From Dactylonectria macrodidyma (lineage: Eukaryota > Ascomycota > Sordariomycetes > Hypocreales > Nectriaceae), in the NCBI GenBank assembly GCA_020744425.1, contig JAGMUV010000025.1:310001-374000 (forward strand): 64,000 nt of DNA, in the 5' to 3' direction. This document shows positions 46,106-57,030 of the stretch, piece after piece. Under the pieces are notes generated by a model. It did no database searches. It saw nothing but the letters and a program-made list of their open reading frames with translations, and was not told the origin of the DNA. A program made the position numbers and the translations under genes. Each line of letters opens with the position of its first letter. Position 1 is the stretch's first letter.

Positions 46106-46327
46106 CTACTGGCACCCAGTGCCGCCGCAGGAGACGCTCGCCACTCCGCAAGTAGCGCACTTTTGGTCATTCTTGACCTTTCTCTTGCATTTGGTGCACT
46201 TGATCTTGGACCCTCTTTGGTCGACAAGCGATTCCTTGTTCGAGATCAGGATGAGGTTGGTTTTGGGGATACTTATATCGAAAGTGCGATCGATGTGGCA
46301 ATCGAAGGTTTGGAGAAATGCGCAAAA
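46106..46327 (-). CDS. Small cysteine-rich (zinc-ribbon-like) protein, start unresolved
   Basis: The minus-strand frame ending at TAG 46106-46108 encodes DCHIDRTFDISIPK, then KIKCTKCKRKVKND and QKCATCGVASVSCGGTGCQ. The pairs KCTKC and KCATC are nine residues apart, a common treble-clef or zinc-ribbon spacing. No ATG with a good context begins it, and the upstream part runs into a poly-A/T tract, so an upstream exon is likely. After the TAG the same frame continues with GGTCRKCGKRN, another Cys-x2-Cys, before the next stop; the TAG could therefore be a CAG-to-TAG lesion. Function unknown. Confidence 0.3.
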   Translation of the reverse strand, partial: FCAFLQTFDCHIDRTFDISIPKTNLILISNKESLVDQRGSKIKCTKCKRKVKNDQKCATCGVASVSCGGTGCQ

Positions 46328-46340
46328 AAAAAAAAGGTGT

Positions 46341-47532
46341 TTAGCAAAAGTTGAAGTTAAATCTCTGCCTTGGATGCATGATCTTCGCTTTATGTACTTG
46401 AATAACTGAAGTGATGGAAGGGTTTTGCTATGAGTGATTCCTCACAAGCTTCAATGATTCCGTCCGTATAACAGTCACGAGTTGAGTCACTCTTGATCCA
46501 GTGAAAAAGGTCATGACCCCCTGCCTAGCGATGTTGTATTTGCGGTTTGCAAAGAAATCTGGATGATTGTGGTGCATGGTTGGCGGATGGTCTGCAAAAG
46601 TGAATAGACGAAGTATCATCATCCATCAAAGGTTTCCAGGCAGTGCGCACACTATCCAATGTGTTTAGCGTTCGACGGACTAACTAGATACTAACAGTAT
46701 TAAACTGCCATACTTTTGCAACAGGACGCCGAAGACTCACAATTCTGAGCGTCATGGGGTATTTTCCAATAGCTCCCGCGATATTATGAGATAGCCCCAA
46801 ACGAGAGAAGACAGGCGATGACGATGACACTTATCTACGATAATGTCTGATAGTTGATGAGGAAGAGCTCTGTGAATCGCTTCTCCCAGCCTACTGACCC
46901 TAGAGCCATGAAGCAATCGGAGTTTACGTTCACCGCACCGCATTTCACCGACTTAAAGTGAGAAGTATTCACAGGGCTAGTTAAATTCTCTTATTTGCCA
47001 TATTAGTCAGAATGACATTCCATAAAACACGCGGTGGCGGATACGGGTGTACTCTATATTGAGAAGCACAGTGTTCGCAAAGCAGTGTTAGGATGAAGAG
47101 AGAGCATCGTACTACTCCGGCACTTGCTTTGAGACATTGTTCTGTATCCCAGTGTGCTGTGGATCGTAGCAGGAAGAGAGATCACAAGAACCGGTTTGTC
47201 CCACTTCGTTGGCGGAGACGAGGTGCTTAGTGTGTCTACCATTAATGGAGTAGGCATCTAAAACAAGGCCTGGGAAATTACAACGCTGAAGGGCATGAAA
47301 CCTAGGGTTCTCAGTTGCTGTCAGCTTGAAAGTGAAAGCTCTTCATTGAATTGGCACAATGAACCCATCATTTCACGCAGTCGTTACGACTACAGCATCA
47401 TTGCAATTTGGGGCCATAACACCCTTAAATTCAGGACAGGCAGTTTTGTTATCAATCCTCAAATACAATTCCCACAGCTTGTCATAAGTGAATCAGGCCC
47501 AATCTGTAGACCTCCATTGCGTTGCTTGCTAC
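46341..47532. other. Intergenic, 1.2 kb, no gene seen
   Basis: Short open frames only, none with a recognisable domain. It is the 3' flank of the metzincin gene on the right. Confidence 0.5.
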
Positions 47533-48330
47533 TCAACGGGGGGTGTAATCAGACACCGGGGTCAAGCCAACCTTGGGTGGATTTTCCTGGGCATCATCCC
47601 TAAGCGCATAGAAGCACTTGGTATCCTGAATGTCAGAGGGCTGAATCTCTGGCAGCTCGCGGCGATAGTTCATGACGGACTTCTCGTTGCGAGCGCCCAA
47701 GACGACGGCACCGAATCCCTCCGCCCCGAGACCCATGTCAGGGTTTCCCTCGATGGCGAACTCGTGTCGCAGGCCTAAGACGTGGCCGAGCTCGTGCGTG
47801 AAGATCTTCCACATGCCTTGCTTGTAGGGCGGGCGGAAGGCAGAGGTGTAGACATAGAGGTAGTTCAGGTCGTTGGCGTTGGGGAAGAATGCAGAGGCCA
47901 AGACGCCGCCCATAGCACCGCCATGGCAGATGACAAAAGTCGCATCTTTGGCCAGCGGCACCCACTCGAAGGTGACGCCGATGTCGGCTTTGTTCCACTC
48001 CTCAGCTGCAATGGCAAGCTGGGCGGCAGCGTAGTCGGCGTCTTCCTGGCTGTTGAAGCCCTGGCGCCAGGCTGCCCATTTGATGACGGAGCCGGGAACC
48101 CATCGCGGAACCTCATTGTTGAGCCCGACGATGATATCGGCCGGGCCGTTGCGGAGGTTCACGGGGATGGCTCGCTGGGTGATGCAAGCGGGTGCCTCAT
48201 CGACGACGGTCTTGCCATGGTCTGGATCATGGACTTCAGTGGGCTCGACTGTCTCGAGAGCTTTGTCGCCGAGAGTCTGGGCAACAGCGTCGAGGAGAAT
48301 CTCCTTGGTGGAAGGTCCGGTAGAAGCCAT
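47533..48330 (-). CDS. Metzincin-type zinc metalloprotease, no signal peptide
   Basis: Single exon, 265 residues. The zinc site is HELGHVLGLRH, exactly HExxHxxGxxH (His179, Glu180, His183, His189), and the Met-turn is VMNY (Met220), 31 residues later. Residues ~75-150 (WVPGSVIKWAAW, AAEEWNKADIGVTFEWV) match the N-terminal half of matrixin-like catalytic domains. The first 60 residues (TGPSTKEILLDAVAQ) are hydrophilic; there is no signal peptide or propeptide cysteine switch of the matrixin kind, although a Cys at position 49 precedes the domain. It is expected to be an intracellular or unconventionally released endopeptidase; substrate unknown. Its neighbours give no hint. Confidence 0.82.
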   Translation of the reverse strand: MASTGPSTKEILLDAVAQTLGDKALETVEPTEVHDPDHGKTVVDEAPACITQRAIPVNLRNGPADIIVGLNNEVPRWVPGSVIKWAAWRQGFNSQEDADYAAAQLAIAAEEWNKADIGVTFEWVPLAKDATFVICHGGAMGGVLASAFFPNANDLNYLYVYTSAFRPPYKQGMWKIFTHELGHVLGLRHEFAIEGNPDMGLGAEGFGAVVLGARNEKSVMNYRRELPEIQPSDIQDTKCFYALRDDAQENPPKVGLTPVSDYTPR

Positions 48331-50653
48331 GATGCCACTAGGATCAAAAGGTGTACAGCACCACTGGGGAGGTAGTTCGTCCAGTTTACGGACTTGGTAA
48401 GGATTGATGAATGGATTGATTCGCTATCTTAGGTCTTGAACGCGTTGATCATGAAGGGATATCCACGAAGCGATACGATGCTTTAATAGACAAGTCGACA
48501 CTGATACCTATCACATGAAACTCGGAGTGGTGTTTCATTGCATCGTGGGCGTTCTCAGCCCTAGAACATGGCCGATCTGTCTCGATCTCTCGAGCTGAAT
48601 ACTGCGGCTGGACGGCAGTCCGCTATGTCGGCGATCACGATGGACGCCGAAGGCCCAGAACATCGCCACGGGCGAATATGAACCACACAATGTCTGCGGC
48701 TTCGTACAGATTTGACAAACCCTCACAAATCACAAACGTATCATCACACCGAGATGCACAGTGAGGCCAGTCTGTAACTTTCATTGGTAGTTGGTGCAGT
48801 GCCAAGCTGCATCATTCCGTAACAGCGGTGAGCAAAACAGCACAACGCACAATTGGAACCGGCAGTTTGAAGGATCTGTGGCTTGTGCCAGATGATGTGC
48901 AGAAGAAATATCTTGAATGTTAGTGGCGAATATGAAATAGACTTCAATAATGTGGCGAGCTGGCCGAAGCATACTGTCTTAGGAGGTTATCAAGCACCAC
49001 GTCAGCGGGGAAGACGCGGGGTTGTAGCCAGTGGATTGCAAGTGTGGCCAATGTACATAATTGTGCTGTGTTTGAGACGCAAGGGATGCGGGGAATTGGG
49101 AGCCGGCCTGAAAATGTGTGCTGCTCAGCTGAGCATATTGTCTCAGCCCAGTTCCTAATTGTGAGAGGTCAGAATTTGAGTATGTGACAAACTCGGATTC
49201 TATCGCAGCCCGATCGTAAGTCCTCTCCACACTTGGGGCAACGTCCTAGACTATTGAACGACTATCCGGCTGCTGCCTATGTGGCTTTTCTTGGCAGCAA
49301 CTCCCTTGCATACACCCTGAAGTGATAAATCACTATTGGATAAGCTGATGCACATTCGATTGGTGTAGCGGTGCATGCGTGTGTTCTGTCAGCAAGCCAC
49401 GGTCAGCAGCCACACGGTCTCGAACTCGCTTATCCGCAGATCAGCGGCATGTTTGCTTGTTGCTGATCTGTGCTCATCGGATACATACTCTGTTTGCTCA
49501 CCGGCTGCGAGCTGAAAGAGGGGTGGTTTCACAAAGCAAACACGTACACTTGCCCGCAACTAACGGGCCGCCTACGATTGGACCAAAGCAATGTGCATCC
49601 AATCTCAAGGAAGATACAGGGCTGATAGTGAGGGGAAGCTAGGCTATAAGCATCTAGACATGGTTAACAGAGTGTTCTGGGCCTTGATTCAACATCGTAC
49701 GCAAAGTACCGATGCACTTTTGAGGTTGATGATGTACGTAATAATTAGATCAAAGATGCCAAACCACATTTTGCGTGCGGGCAACACACTGCGGGGGTTT
49801 GTCGGCGAAGTGCATATCTGTGAGACATGAATTACGGGATGTCGACGTCACATCATGCGCCTCTGCCTGTTGATTGGTGATGCGTGAGTCTGTTTGGATC
49901 GTAATTATGTCTCAGGGGACTATGGTGGGTTGAAGGAGGCGTTCCCGGTGAGTGAGTACCCCTCTCCGCCGTCCTGATGCTACGCGAGAAATACGTCTGA
50001 GCCCGGTCGCGAGTGGCAATCCATGCTGGGACATGAAGGTGAAAGAAAGTCCCGTATGAGGCGATTCGTTGGTATTCTAGAAGAGGTATTCCTTTGGCGT
50101 ACTTGCACGAATTCCCATGTCTTTCATATACAACAGGAATAAATACATTCTGCAATTCCTGGAGGGTCTCTATTTACTCTCTTTTACGATAATCTTGCAG
50201 CATCTTTTAGTATGCATTTTCAAGTGGCTACGGGCGGATGGCAACTTTGAACCGGAGAAACATTAGACACCAGGCGGCGAAGTGAAACAGCAGATTAACT
50301 TACTCCTTGGGTAGTATCAAGTAGACTACTACTGGCTGGTATCAACGAACTAATGCAATTAGCCACTGTTTCCTGTTTTTGGTCCGAAAAAGCAATGACC
50401 ACACTATCAGACTCACAGACAGTAATACGATCATAATCACATGGCCCATTTTTTAAACAGGTAGGGCTCGCTCCAATCTGGCCTGTGGAACAAGTATTAT
50501 GTAACATCCTGCCTCAGGCACATATCCTTATATCTTCTTGAGCGAGACAAGTATAATCCTCTTAATCCATTTATGACACTCTTCATTCGCCTATGACACT
50601 CTCCCTTCCTCTTTACTGCCCGTTTTGACTTGACCGAAGACTTTTCTCGCGTC
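48331..50653. other. Intergenic, 2.3 kb, the longest empty stretch
   Basis: I found no supported gene on either strand. Open frames are under 105 codons and lack domains. The right end is a CT-rich promoter of the F-box-like gene. No tRNA-like A/B boxes, terminal repeats or tandem repeats were noticed by eye. Confidence 0.45.
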
Positions 50654-51820
50654 ATGGCGGACAATCTCGAAACAGAGACGCCGAGGCGTGAACAAGACAC
50701 AACTCGCCAGCCAGACCCGGGAAGCAATCCACAAGGAAAGAGTCCGCTCTTCGCCTGCCTTCCTCCAGAAATTCGCCGCGAGATTTTCTCTCTAGTTTTC
50801 TACAACACCAGGGTCACTTACGGCTCGGTGTACCGCAACGGCACTTGGAGCACCAATATCAAGCCCGCCCCGAACTCCCTCGCCTTGCTTCGAACCTGTC
50901 GCCGAGCAAAGGAAGAGGTTGGAGACTCATGGCTGGGCAAGATCCTTTTTAGTTTCAGAAATCCCGAAACGATGCTTGACAAACTGACGCCGTTGCCTCG
51001 CGAAACACGTGCCAAGATTCGCTATTTGCACGTCTTCGATGAGACAATTCGTCTCAATCTTCAACGCGGTGTTTTTTTGTTTGAGCTACATTTGGCATTC
51101 AGAATGCTCCCAGGTCTTCGCCTAGACATATTGACCATTCAGGGTGACGGCAAAAATCATTTCGTCTATGATGCTGTGACGAACGCTGTCTGGCTCTCCT
51201 CTGGGTGGAAGGAACTTCGCTACATCACCCGCACCTCGGGAGTGCTAGGCTTTAAGAAGGTTGACTATCCTTTCGTCCACGGCCAAAATGCAAAGTTCAA
51301 ATACTGGCGTCAACCACAGCCGGCTTATTGGAAACACTTTATGAAGAAAAGAGACGGCGCAGCATCAGAACCCTCAATCGCCATCTATCGTTCTCTCAAG
51401 TCCCACTCTCCCGGCACGGTGCTTGATCCAAAGATGCGCCAGCTATTCAACCAGAAGATGCCCAAAAGCGAAAGCCTTAGACAATCATTCGGCACAGGCC
51501 TTGATGACAAGCTAATGGCCAAAGGTGAGAGGCTCAAGGAAATTATGATCGTTGCCAGGAGGGGCAACGGTGTTGATTACGAGCAAAAGGCAATCGGAGA
51601 GACGCCATTTACGGGCCTTGACATCGCCAAAGACATCCTAGAAATGCCGTGGGGGGCCATCAAATGGTGGTCCCTCGACTCTAGCTTACGCATGGGCAGG
51701 TCCATGCTGCATGGCAAAGTTGTCAGTACCGACTTTGCTACAGTGGCTGATTCCTACGAGGATGTTGACAGCATTATGTGGCATGATTGGGCTAGCGGTT
51801 ATAATCAATATGATGATTGA
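50654..51820 (+). CDS. F-box-like domain protein
   Basis: Single exon, 388 residues from the ATG at 50654; the open frame upstream begins only at a TTG. The segment LFACLPPEIRREIFSLVFYNT (about residues 35-55) is the F-box-like motif found in many fungal proteins of this size, followed by LALLRTCRRAKEEVG, a common continuation in the same family. The rest (CRRAKEEVGDSWLGKILFSF, the ARIRYLHVFDETIRLN type of strand/helix pattern) has no named domain. F-box proteins usually bind Skp1 in SCF ubiquitin ligases and choose substrates; this one is too divergent to confirm Skp1 binding. Confidence 0.75.
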   Translation: MADNLETETPRREQDTTRQPDPGSNPQGKSPLFACLPPEIRREIFSLVFYNTRVTYGSVYRNGTWSTNIKPAPNSLALLRTCRRAKEEVGDSWLGKILFSFRNPETMLDKLTPLPRETRAKIRYLHVFDETIRLNLQRGVFLFELHLAFRMLPGLRLDILTIQGDGKNHFVYDAVTNAVWLSSGWKELRYITRTSGVLGFKKVDYPFVHGQNAKFKYWRQPQPAYWKHFMKKRDGAASEPSIAIYRSLKSHSPGTVLDPKMRQLFNQKMPKSESLRQSFGTGLDDKLMAKGERLKEIMIVARRGNGVDYEQKAIGETPFTGLDIAKDILEMPWGAIKWWSLDSSLRMGRSMLHGKVVSTDFATVADSYEDVDSIMWHDWASGYNQYDD

Positions 51821-52300
51821 GCGCCTGTGGTGCGAGACGAATCGGAGTCCACATTCAAGAACTTCGGGTTGCTTGTTACGTGTTGTGTATCGGGTCAATA
51901 CTGTTGCTCTTATCACCGGCTTTTTATGCTGTTTACTATTGTTATTCTGACTCTTGGTTTTCTTTTTAATGCTGTCTTGTTCGGTCGTTCTCTGGGTACA
52001 CGTTATCAAAGCCTTCACTCACATGCAATAGACTTGATTCATGAGGAAAGCATATTAATTGCATTTACAAAAGATGAAACACAGCGAGTGGCTTGCCTAG
52101 CTCTCTACCTGAAGAGTTACGGGATAACTATTTGCGTAAAGAAATTTTGGAATTAGTAGTAGCAAGTCCAGTCCATCACGCATCCACCATGAACTGATTG
52201 TTTTCCATATTCAATTACCCGTCTGCGCAAGTATCGAATGTCTCCAGTCGGGGTTATATCAGAAGTTACCAAGTTGGCCTAGCGACTAGTCCACAAAATC
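51821..52300. other. Short convergent intergenic region
   Basis: 0.48 kb between the F-box-like stop and the end of the damaged gene on the minus strand. Nothing else seen. Confidence 0.5.
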
Positions 52301-53121
52301 TCAGTCCGTGGACCGGTCAGCGACATATGCGTCGTTATCGTCGAGGGTGAAAATGGCGCTGAGGGCGTCGGCGTCTTGAAAATCGACCTTGAGGATCTCA
52401 TTCAGACTGCTATGGAGAACGAAGGTGCCCTGCTCCTCGTCATGTCGGGGAATATAGAAGATGGGTAGAGGGTAGATCTTGTTGTTGGTATCCGGCTTAG
52501 CATCGTACGTCTGGATGGGAACGACTTCGCCGCTGAGGCTCCGGCCCCCGACTCCAATGAACATGTTTCCTACATACGTACATTTTAAAGAACCTGTGCC
52601 TTCCCCATAAGGCGCCGACGACGCATAGGGGATTATAAGAGGGACAACAATGGGCAGCATGGTGGGAAAAGACAACAATAGCAAGTCAATACTCACTTCT
52701 GCTCGGATACCGGATGGTGCCCTCGGTGACGATTTTGAAACCACCCCGGTCATCCACTGTCTGGGTTGAAGAGGTAAATCCCGCATCTTCGCTGTCACTG
52801 TATCCGTAGTGATGGTTCACAGAGCTAAGGGTCGCAATGGTCCCGCCAGGTCCTAGAGTGACTTTTTTTCGAGGCGCTAGTCTCGAACACCAGATCGTAC
52901 TCGTTAGGACACGGCTAGGAGGTTCTATAGATGGCATAGTACACGTTCGTCATGGAGAACCGCGCGCAGTTTCCGGGCGCAATAAGTCCAGACTGCCGGT
53001 AGACATGGAGAAAGGATTCGCTATTGCGCAGATTGGAAGGGCTAGCCGGGGCCTGGAACAACGAGAACTGTGCGCCCCGGCCGGAGTTGTTGATAATGGC
53101 GATGGAGTAGGCGGTTGACAT
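52301..53121 (-). pseudogene. Small fungal-specific gene of unknown function, with a stop and a frameshift
   Basis: Exon 1 (53121-52697) begins MSTAYSIAIINNSGRGAQFSLF, like a family of roughly 200-residue fungal cytosolic proteins of unknown function with paired beta-sandwich-like segments. After NVYYAIYRTS, a TAG (52917-52915) interrupts the frame. The frame then continues with PCPNEYDLVFETSASKK up to a run of seven A on this strand (52863-52869). There the reading must drop one base to go on as VTLGPGGTIATLS. A normal intron (52696-52570, GTGAGT...TGTAG) leads to exon 2 (52569-52301), ending ADRSTD. The lesions are two independent events, one CAG-to-TAG-like and one A6-to-A7-like. No splice choice I tried removes them. 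Confidence 0.65.
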
Positions 53122-53947
53122 GATGGGTGGTGAAGATGTTTGTGGTCGAAGAGGAAGAAGCAGAATGTGGAGATGCTCATAAGTTTCTCTAACATATTTG
53201 ACAGATGGCCGCGACCTTATAACTTCTTGCCTGACCTCTAGGCGGTGAACAGTTTGTGGAATATTATCCCGCATGAGAGAAGGTGCCTTGGACTACATGA
53301 CATCGCGTCTTGGCCAGTCTCAGCTAACAACCGCTATATGCAATATTTAAAGAGACGATCGCTATTAACTCCAGGCTTACAATATTCACTTTCCACGCCC
53401 CTATTCCTCTGCATGCATCTCGTGAGTCTAGAATCGGCTAAAATTTACCTCTTGCATTTGTGTAGGGCTGAAGCAATAGGCATAGTATCACATGCTGCAG
53501 TAGACCATTGTGGTGCTAACGGTATGCTCAATTTGCATGGACGCACAACTCAGCATCATTCCTCCCTAGTAGCATCAATAGGTAGAAGAGTGCCAAGGCA
53601 GCCTGACTACGCCATGTGATGCTAATCCGACCCTCAGCTCGCACTGGTGATTTTTTTGACCAAACCTCCTATCAGATGCACTCAACTCTGGAGTGCCACA
53701 TTTAACATGGCCTCATCTACGATATGCAGTTATAAAACCCGATGTCTTAATGAAGACACCTAAAGCGGCACTATATTTATTGTATTTAGGCACATCCCAG
53801 TGCTTTCCGTGGCGGATAGTAAGCGTTCCCTGATGCGGCTGCTCACGGGTAAATAGACGGCCGTGCTTATCTTCAGATGATCCGACTCCTCTTCAATCCC
53901 TCCAACCTCGAATTATCAACATCGCTCTGAACTCACCTTCATCCACC
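53122..53947. other. Intergenic, 0.83 kb, divergent promoter region
   Basis: Between the damaged small gene and the CocE-like hydrolase. A 124-codon plus-strand open frame at 53245-53619 has no protein-like features. The hydrolase start has a good Kozak-like context (ATCCACCATGG). Confidence 0.5.
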
Positions 53948-55597
53948 ATGGCGCTTTCTCGCGGCATAGTCGATACCCTCATCGACCGTTCTATCGGCTG
54001 GCTCTACGGCCTTCCCCCAGAGCGATGCGGCTATTCCCGAGAAGCCGTCACCATTCCGCTTAAGGATGGCGCCATCCTCGCCGCCGATATCTACAAGCCT
54101 ATCGGCGTGTACGCCCTCGGCACAATTCTCGTGCAATGTCCTTACGGTCGAGGGCTCTTCCATTCGCTTGGAAATGCACGAATATTCACACCGCGCGGGT
54201 ACCAAGTTCTCTTCGTTAGCTGTCGCGGGACCTTCGGGTCGACCGGAGACTTCAACGGAGGTATCTCGCAACCCCAAGATGGACAGGAAATCGTGACGTG
54301 GATGCGGCTTCAGTCTTGGTACACAGGAGAATTTGCTACTATCGGGGCCTCTTACTTGGGCTTTGCGCAATGGGCCCTCCTTCGTGATCCGCTTCACGAT
54401 CACGTCGCTGCCGTCATGAGTGTCACCTCTCATGATTTCGCCCTCAATAGCTGGGGCTCTGGTTCCTTTACTCTCCTGGGCCGTCTCACCTGGACGAACC
54501 TCATTGTGCACCAAGAAGGCGCCGGTCTATTGCAACGCATCAAGATAATGAAAAATGTTGGAATGGCTCCGTTGATGGACTCGTTACCCCTGCAAGAAGC
54601 TATCGATGCGTACTTTGGCACAAAGGCGCCCTGGCTAAGTCACGCACTGAGCCATCCAGACATAACAGATCCAAGTTGGGCAAATCTTCGGCATAATGAA
54701 GCACTTGAGAAGACAAACATCCCCATTCTCTTGACAACGACATGGCAGGACTTCTCTTTGGATCAGACCATGCAGCAGTATCAGCGACTACGCGAGCGAG
54801 GTCGCAATGTAGCGATGACTATTGGGCCTGGTACCCACATGGACAGTCAAAGTGCCAAAGCGGTTGGCGACTCGTTCGAATGGCTTGAGAAGCATCTTGC
54901 AGGAAAGCATGCTGTTCAAAGAAAGCACCCAGTCCAAGTTCAGGTCGGAGGGTCTGTCCCGAGATGGCTAGACCTACCAAGCTGGCCACCTGCCACTACT
55001 TCTTCGGAGTTCTATCTAGACCATGGTGATGCTCTGGTTGAATCGCAACCTTCAGAAGAATCATCGTCTTCATTCACCTTCGATCCTGCTGCTCCGACGC
55101 CGACTCTCGGGGGACCGCTCATGAACGCTGGTGGAATTGTCGAAGACTCTGCACTCGGGGTTCGGGAAGATACACTGGTGTTTACGACAGAACCATTGAA
55201 GGAATCGTTGGAAATTCTCGGACAGCCAGTCGTCAAGCTTGAGCATTCCACGGACTTGCCCTACGCCGACTTGTTCGTCCGACTCAGCCAAGTGGATGCA
55301 AACGGCAAAAGCTACAATGTTACCGAAAGATTCATCAGACTTCCAGAAAAGAGAGATAGTCGCACTGTTGAAATTCAGCTGAGACAAACCGCCTATCGGT
55401 TTGCTGCTGGCGCGAGATTGCGGCTCCTCGTTGGTGGAGGATCTCATCCTCAATTCGCACGTAACCTTGGATCTGGGGAGCCTGTTGCTACGGGTACGAC
55501 GCTTTGTTCAGTAAATCACACTGTGTATTATGGAGGTCAAGCTGTCTCGTCGCTTGTCTTGCCGGTGAGTTCACTGTCTGCGGATGAGGGTGCCTAG
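53948..55597 (+). CDS. CocE/X-Pro dipeptidyl-peptidase family hydrolase
   Basis: Single exon, 549 residues. The alpha/beta-hydrolase core of the PF02129 type shows DIYKP near residue 50, CPYGRG, SCRGTFGSTG (oxyanion-hole region), and the nucleophile elbow GASYLG with Ser135. The acid is probably the Asp in TTTWQDFSLDQ and the base the His in GPGTHMDS. The C-terminal ~200 residues (EPLKESLEILGQPVV, DLFVRLSQVDANGKSYNVTE, YRFAAGARLRLLV) form the jelly-roll PF08530 domain. Members hydrolyse esters or acyl-amides, such as cocaine esterase and glutaryl-7-ACA acylase. No signal peptide, so likely cytosolic; the natural substrate is unknown. Confidence 0.92.
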   Translation: MALSRGIVDTLIDRSIGWLYGLPPERCGYSREAVTIPLKDGAILAADIYKPIGVYALGTILVQCPYGRGLFHSLGNARIFTPRGYQVLFVSCRGTFGSTGDFNGGISQPQDGQEIVTWMRLQSWYTGEFATIGASYLGFAQWALLRDPLHDHVAAVMSVTSHDFALNSWGSGSFTLLGRLTWTNLIVHQEGAGLLQRIKIMKNVGMAPLMDSLPLQEAIDAYFGTKAPWLSHALSHPDITDPSWANLRHNEALEKTNIPILLTTTWQDFSLDQTMQQYQRLRERGRNVAMTIGPGTHMDSQSAKAVGDSFEWLEKHLAGKHAVQRKHPVQVQVGGSVPRWLDLPSWPPATTSSEFYLDHGDALVESQPSEESSSSFTFDPAAPTPTLGGPLMNAGGIVEDSALGVREDTLVFTTEPLKESLEILGQPVVKLEHSTDLPYADLFVRLSQVDANGKSYNVTERFIRLPEKRDSRTVEIQLRQTAYRFAAGARLRLLVGGGSHPQFARNLGSGEPVATGTTLCSVNHTVYYGGQAVSSLVLPVSSLSADEGA

Positions 55598-55742
55598 GAA
55601 GACTGAGACCAGAATATGGTTGGAGCCTAGTTGAACCACCCTTAGGAGCGCATGGCGGGACGTAATAGTAGTATCGGAGGTAATAGGCAGTTCATAAGGA
55701 GCGTATACGCAGAGTTCTAATAATTGCCTCGTGAGTTGCTGA

Positions 55743-56415
55743 TCAGGTATCTAACCGACCCGCACAAAACTCGGTCCGTTCCCAAAAGTTGAATCCATAA
55801 CTTGATGCTACCTTCGGCTCCTTCCAACATTCGCGGCCTGGTAATGGAGAGTGATTGAACGTCAGTCGATACTTGAACATTCTCTTCGTACCCATCTTTA
55901 TCGCCTTGTCGTCTTGTGACACGAACCTCCCCGCCTCCAGCATGACAACAAATCTCCTTAAGTCAAATGCCGAATCGTGGAGGTGAAATTCGTTGAGTTT
56001 GCACCTGTCATACCATTGTTGATACCAAGGATCGCGGACATGCCTTGTAGTAAGTGTCATCTCGAGCATGAGCTGCGTCTTGGTTTCGGTCGACCCGAGG
56101 CCAATAAGATCCCAATAGCTCCAACTTGTGGCTGTGCCGATGCCAAGCAGCTTCCAGTCAAACTCAGCCGCTATCCACCCGCGTTGGTCTCCTTCTACGA
56201 GGAGCTTTTGTAGGTTACGATGTGTGTCTCTATGGCAAGCAAGCGATAATTGGGGGACTCACGTCTCCAGTACCATCTTGGTGAAACTTCAGCCGGCACA
56301 ACACTCCGCTGTTCCAGTCCCAAGTCTCACGGCATAGAATGGATATGCTATTATCTGGCATTTTCGAAAGGGTCGGTTTCTCCGTCATCGTTAATTCTGC
56401 TGGTTTCTTTGTCAT
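55743..56415 (-). CDS. Conserved fungal hypothetical protein
   Basis: Two exons (56415-56263, 56204-55743; GTGAGT...AAAAG) give 204 residues. The pattern CRETWDWNSGVLCRLKFHQDGTGD, then GWIAAEFDWK, followed by DPWYQQW and a C-terminal FWERTEFC, matches an uncharacterised family I have seen in Sordariomycetes, usually with two or three short exons. No domain of known function. The splice junction GTGD|LLVEGDQRGWIAAE keeps the family pattern. The gene converges with the CocE-like hydrolase, with 145 bases between stops. Confidence 0.65.
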
Positions 56416-57030
56416 TGTTGAATTAGCCGATGCGTGTTAGCAACAGAATCTTTATCGCAATGTGAAGTTTGCAATGCGAATAAATAGGTATTATTATGAG
56501 AAGATGCCACATTTCTTCAAGGTTCAGCTGCCTGTGGCACATATTGGCCGGACCAATACAAGTTGAGGCTTGTGTCATAAAGAATACCGTGGCCTGCTAA
56601 GTATGGCTGCCTAGTTCGAGGTGAGGTCATGCTCAGGGTTGTGGCAGTGGAGTGGGGGCTGCTTCCATTCCTTGGTTCCCCAACGCATGCACACACGGCA
56701 TGAAATATTTATGCAAATGGTCAGAGACTCTCTTTCCATCCCTGAACCCTTCATTCCGCTTACCGATGCAAGCACATGAGCCTCATCTAATCCGATCCGC
56801 GAGATGCCGATAACGGGGATTAAGAATGGGTCTAGCGAGAACGGCATAACCATTTCCAGCCTAGTTGCAGTCACAATCATGTGGTCGATAGGCTAGGGAG
56901 GCTTCCCATTGCGTCTTCGTTCGTAGGGGTCTTTTATTGAACTTTTCCATTATTTCCACTGCTCGTCCTTTGTGAGGCATCGAAGTCAGCGGACCGCCCT
57001 CTAGCTGATTGCGGTGGTAGTCTCATCATC
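56416..57030. other. Intergenic, 0.6 kb, no gene seen
   Basis: Divergent promoter region of the hypothetical gene and the FUSC-like gene. An 89-codon minus-strand frame (56611-56880) looks like chance. Confidence 0.5.

Noticed and set aside
53245..53619. 124-codon plus-strand frame
   Set aside because: No domain, no splice support, composition like random sequence.
53939..54514. 191-codon minus-strand open frame
   Set aside because: Antisense to the CocE-like hydrolase; no domain.
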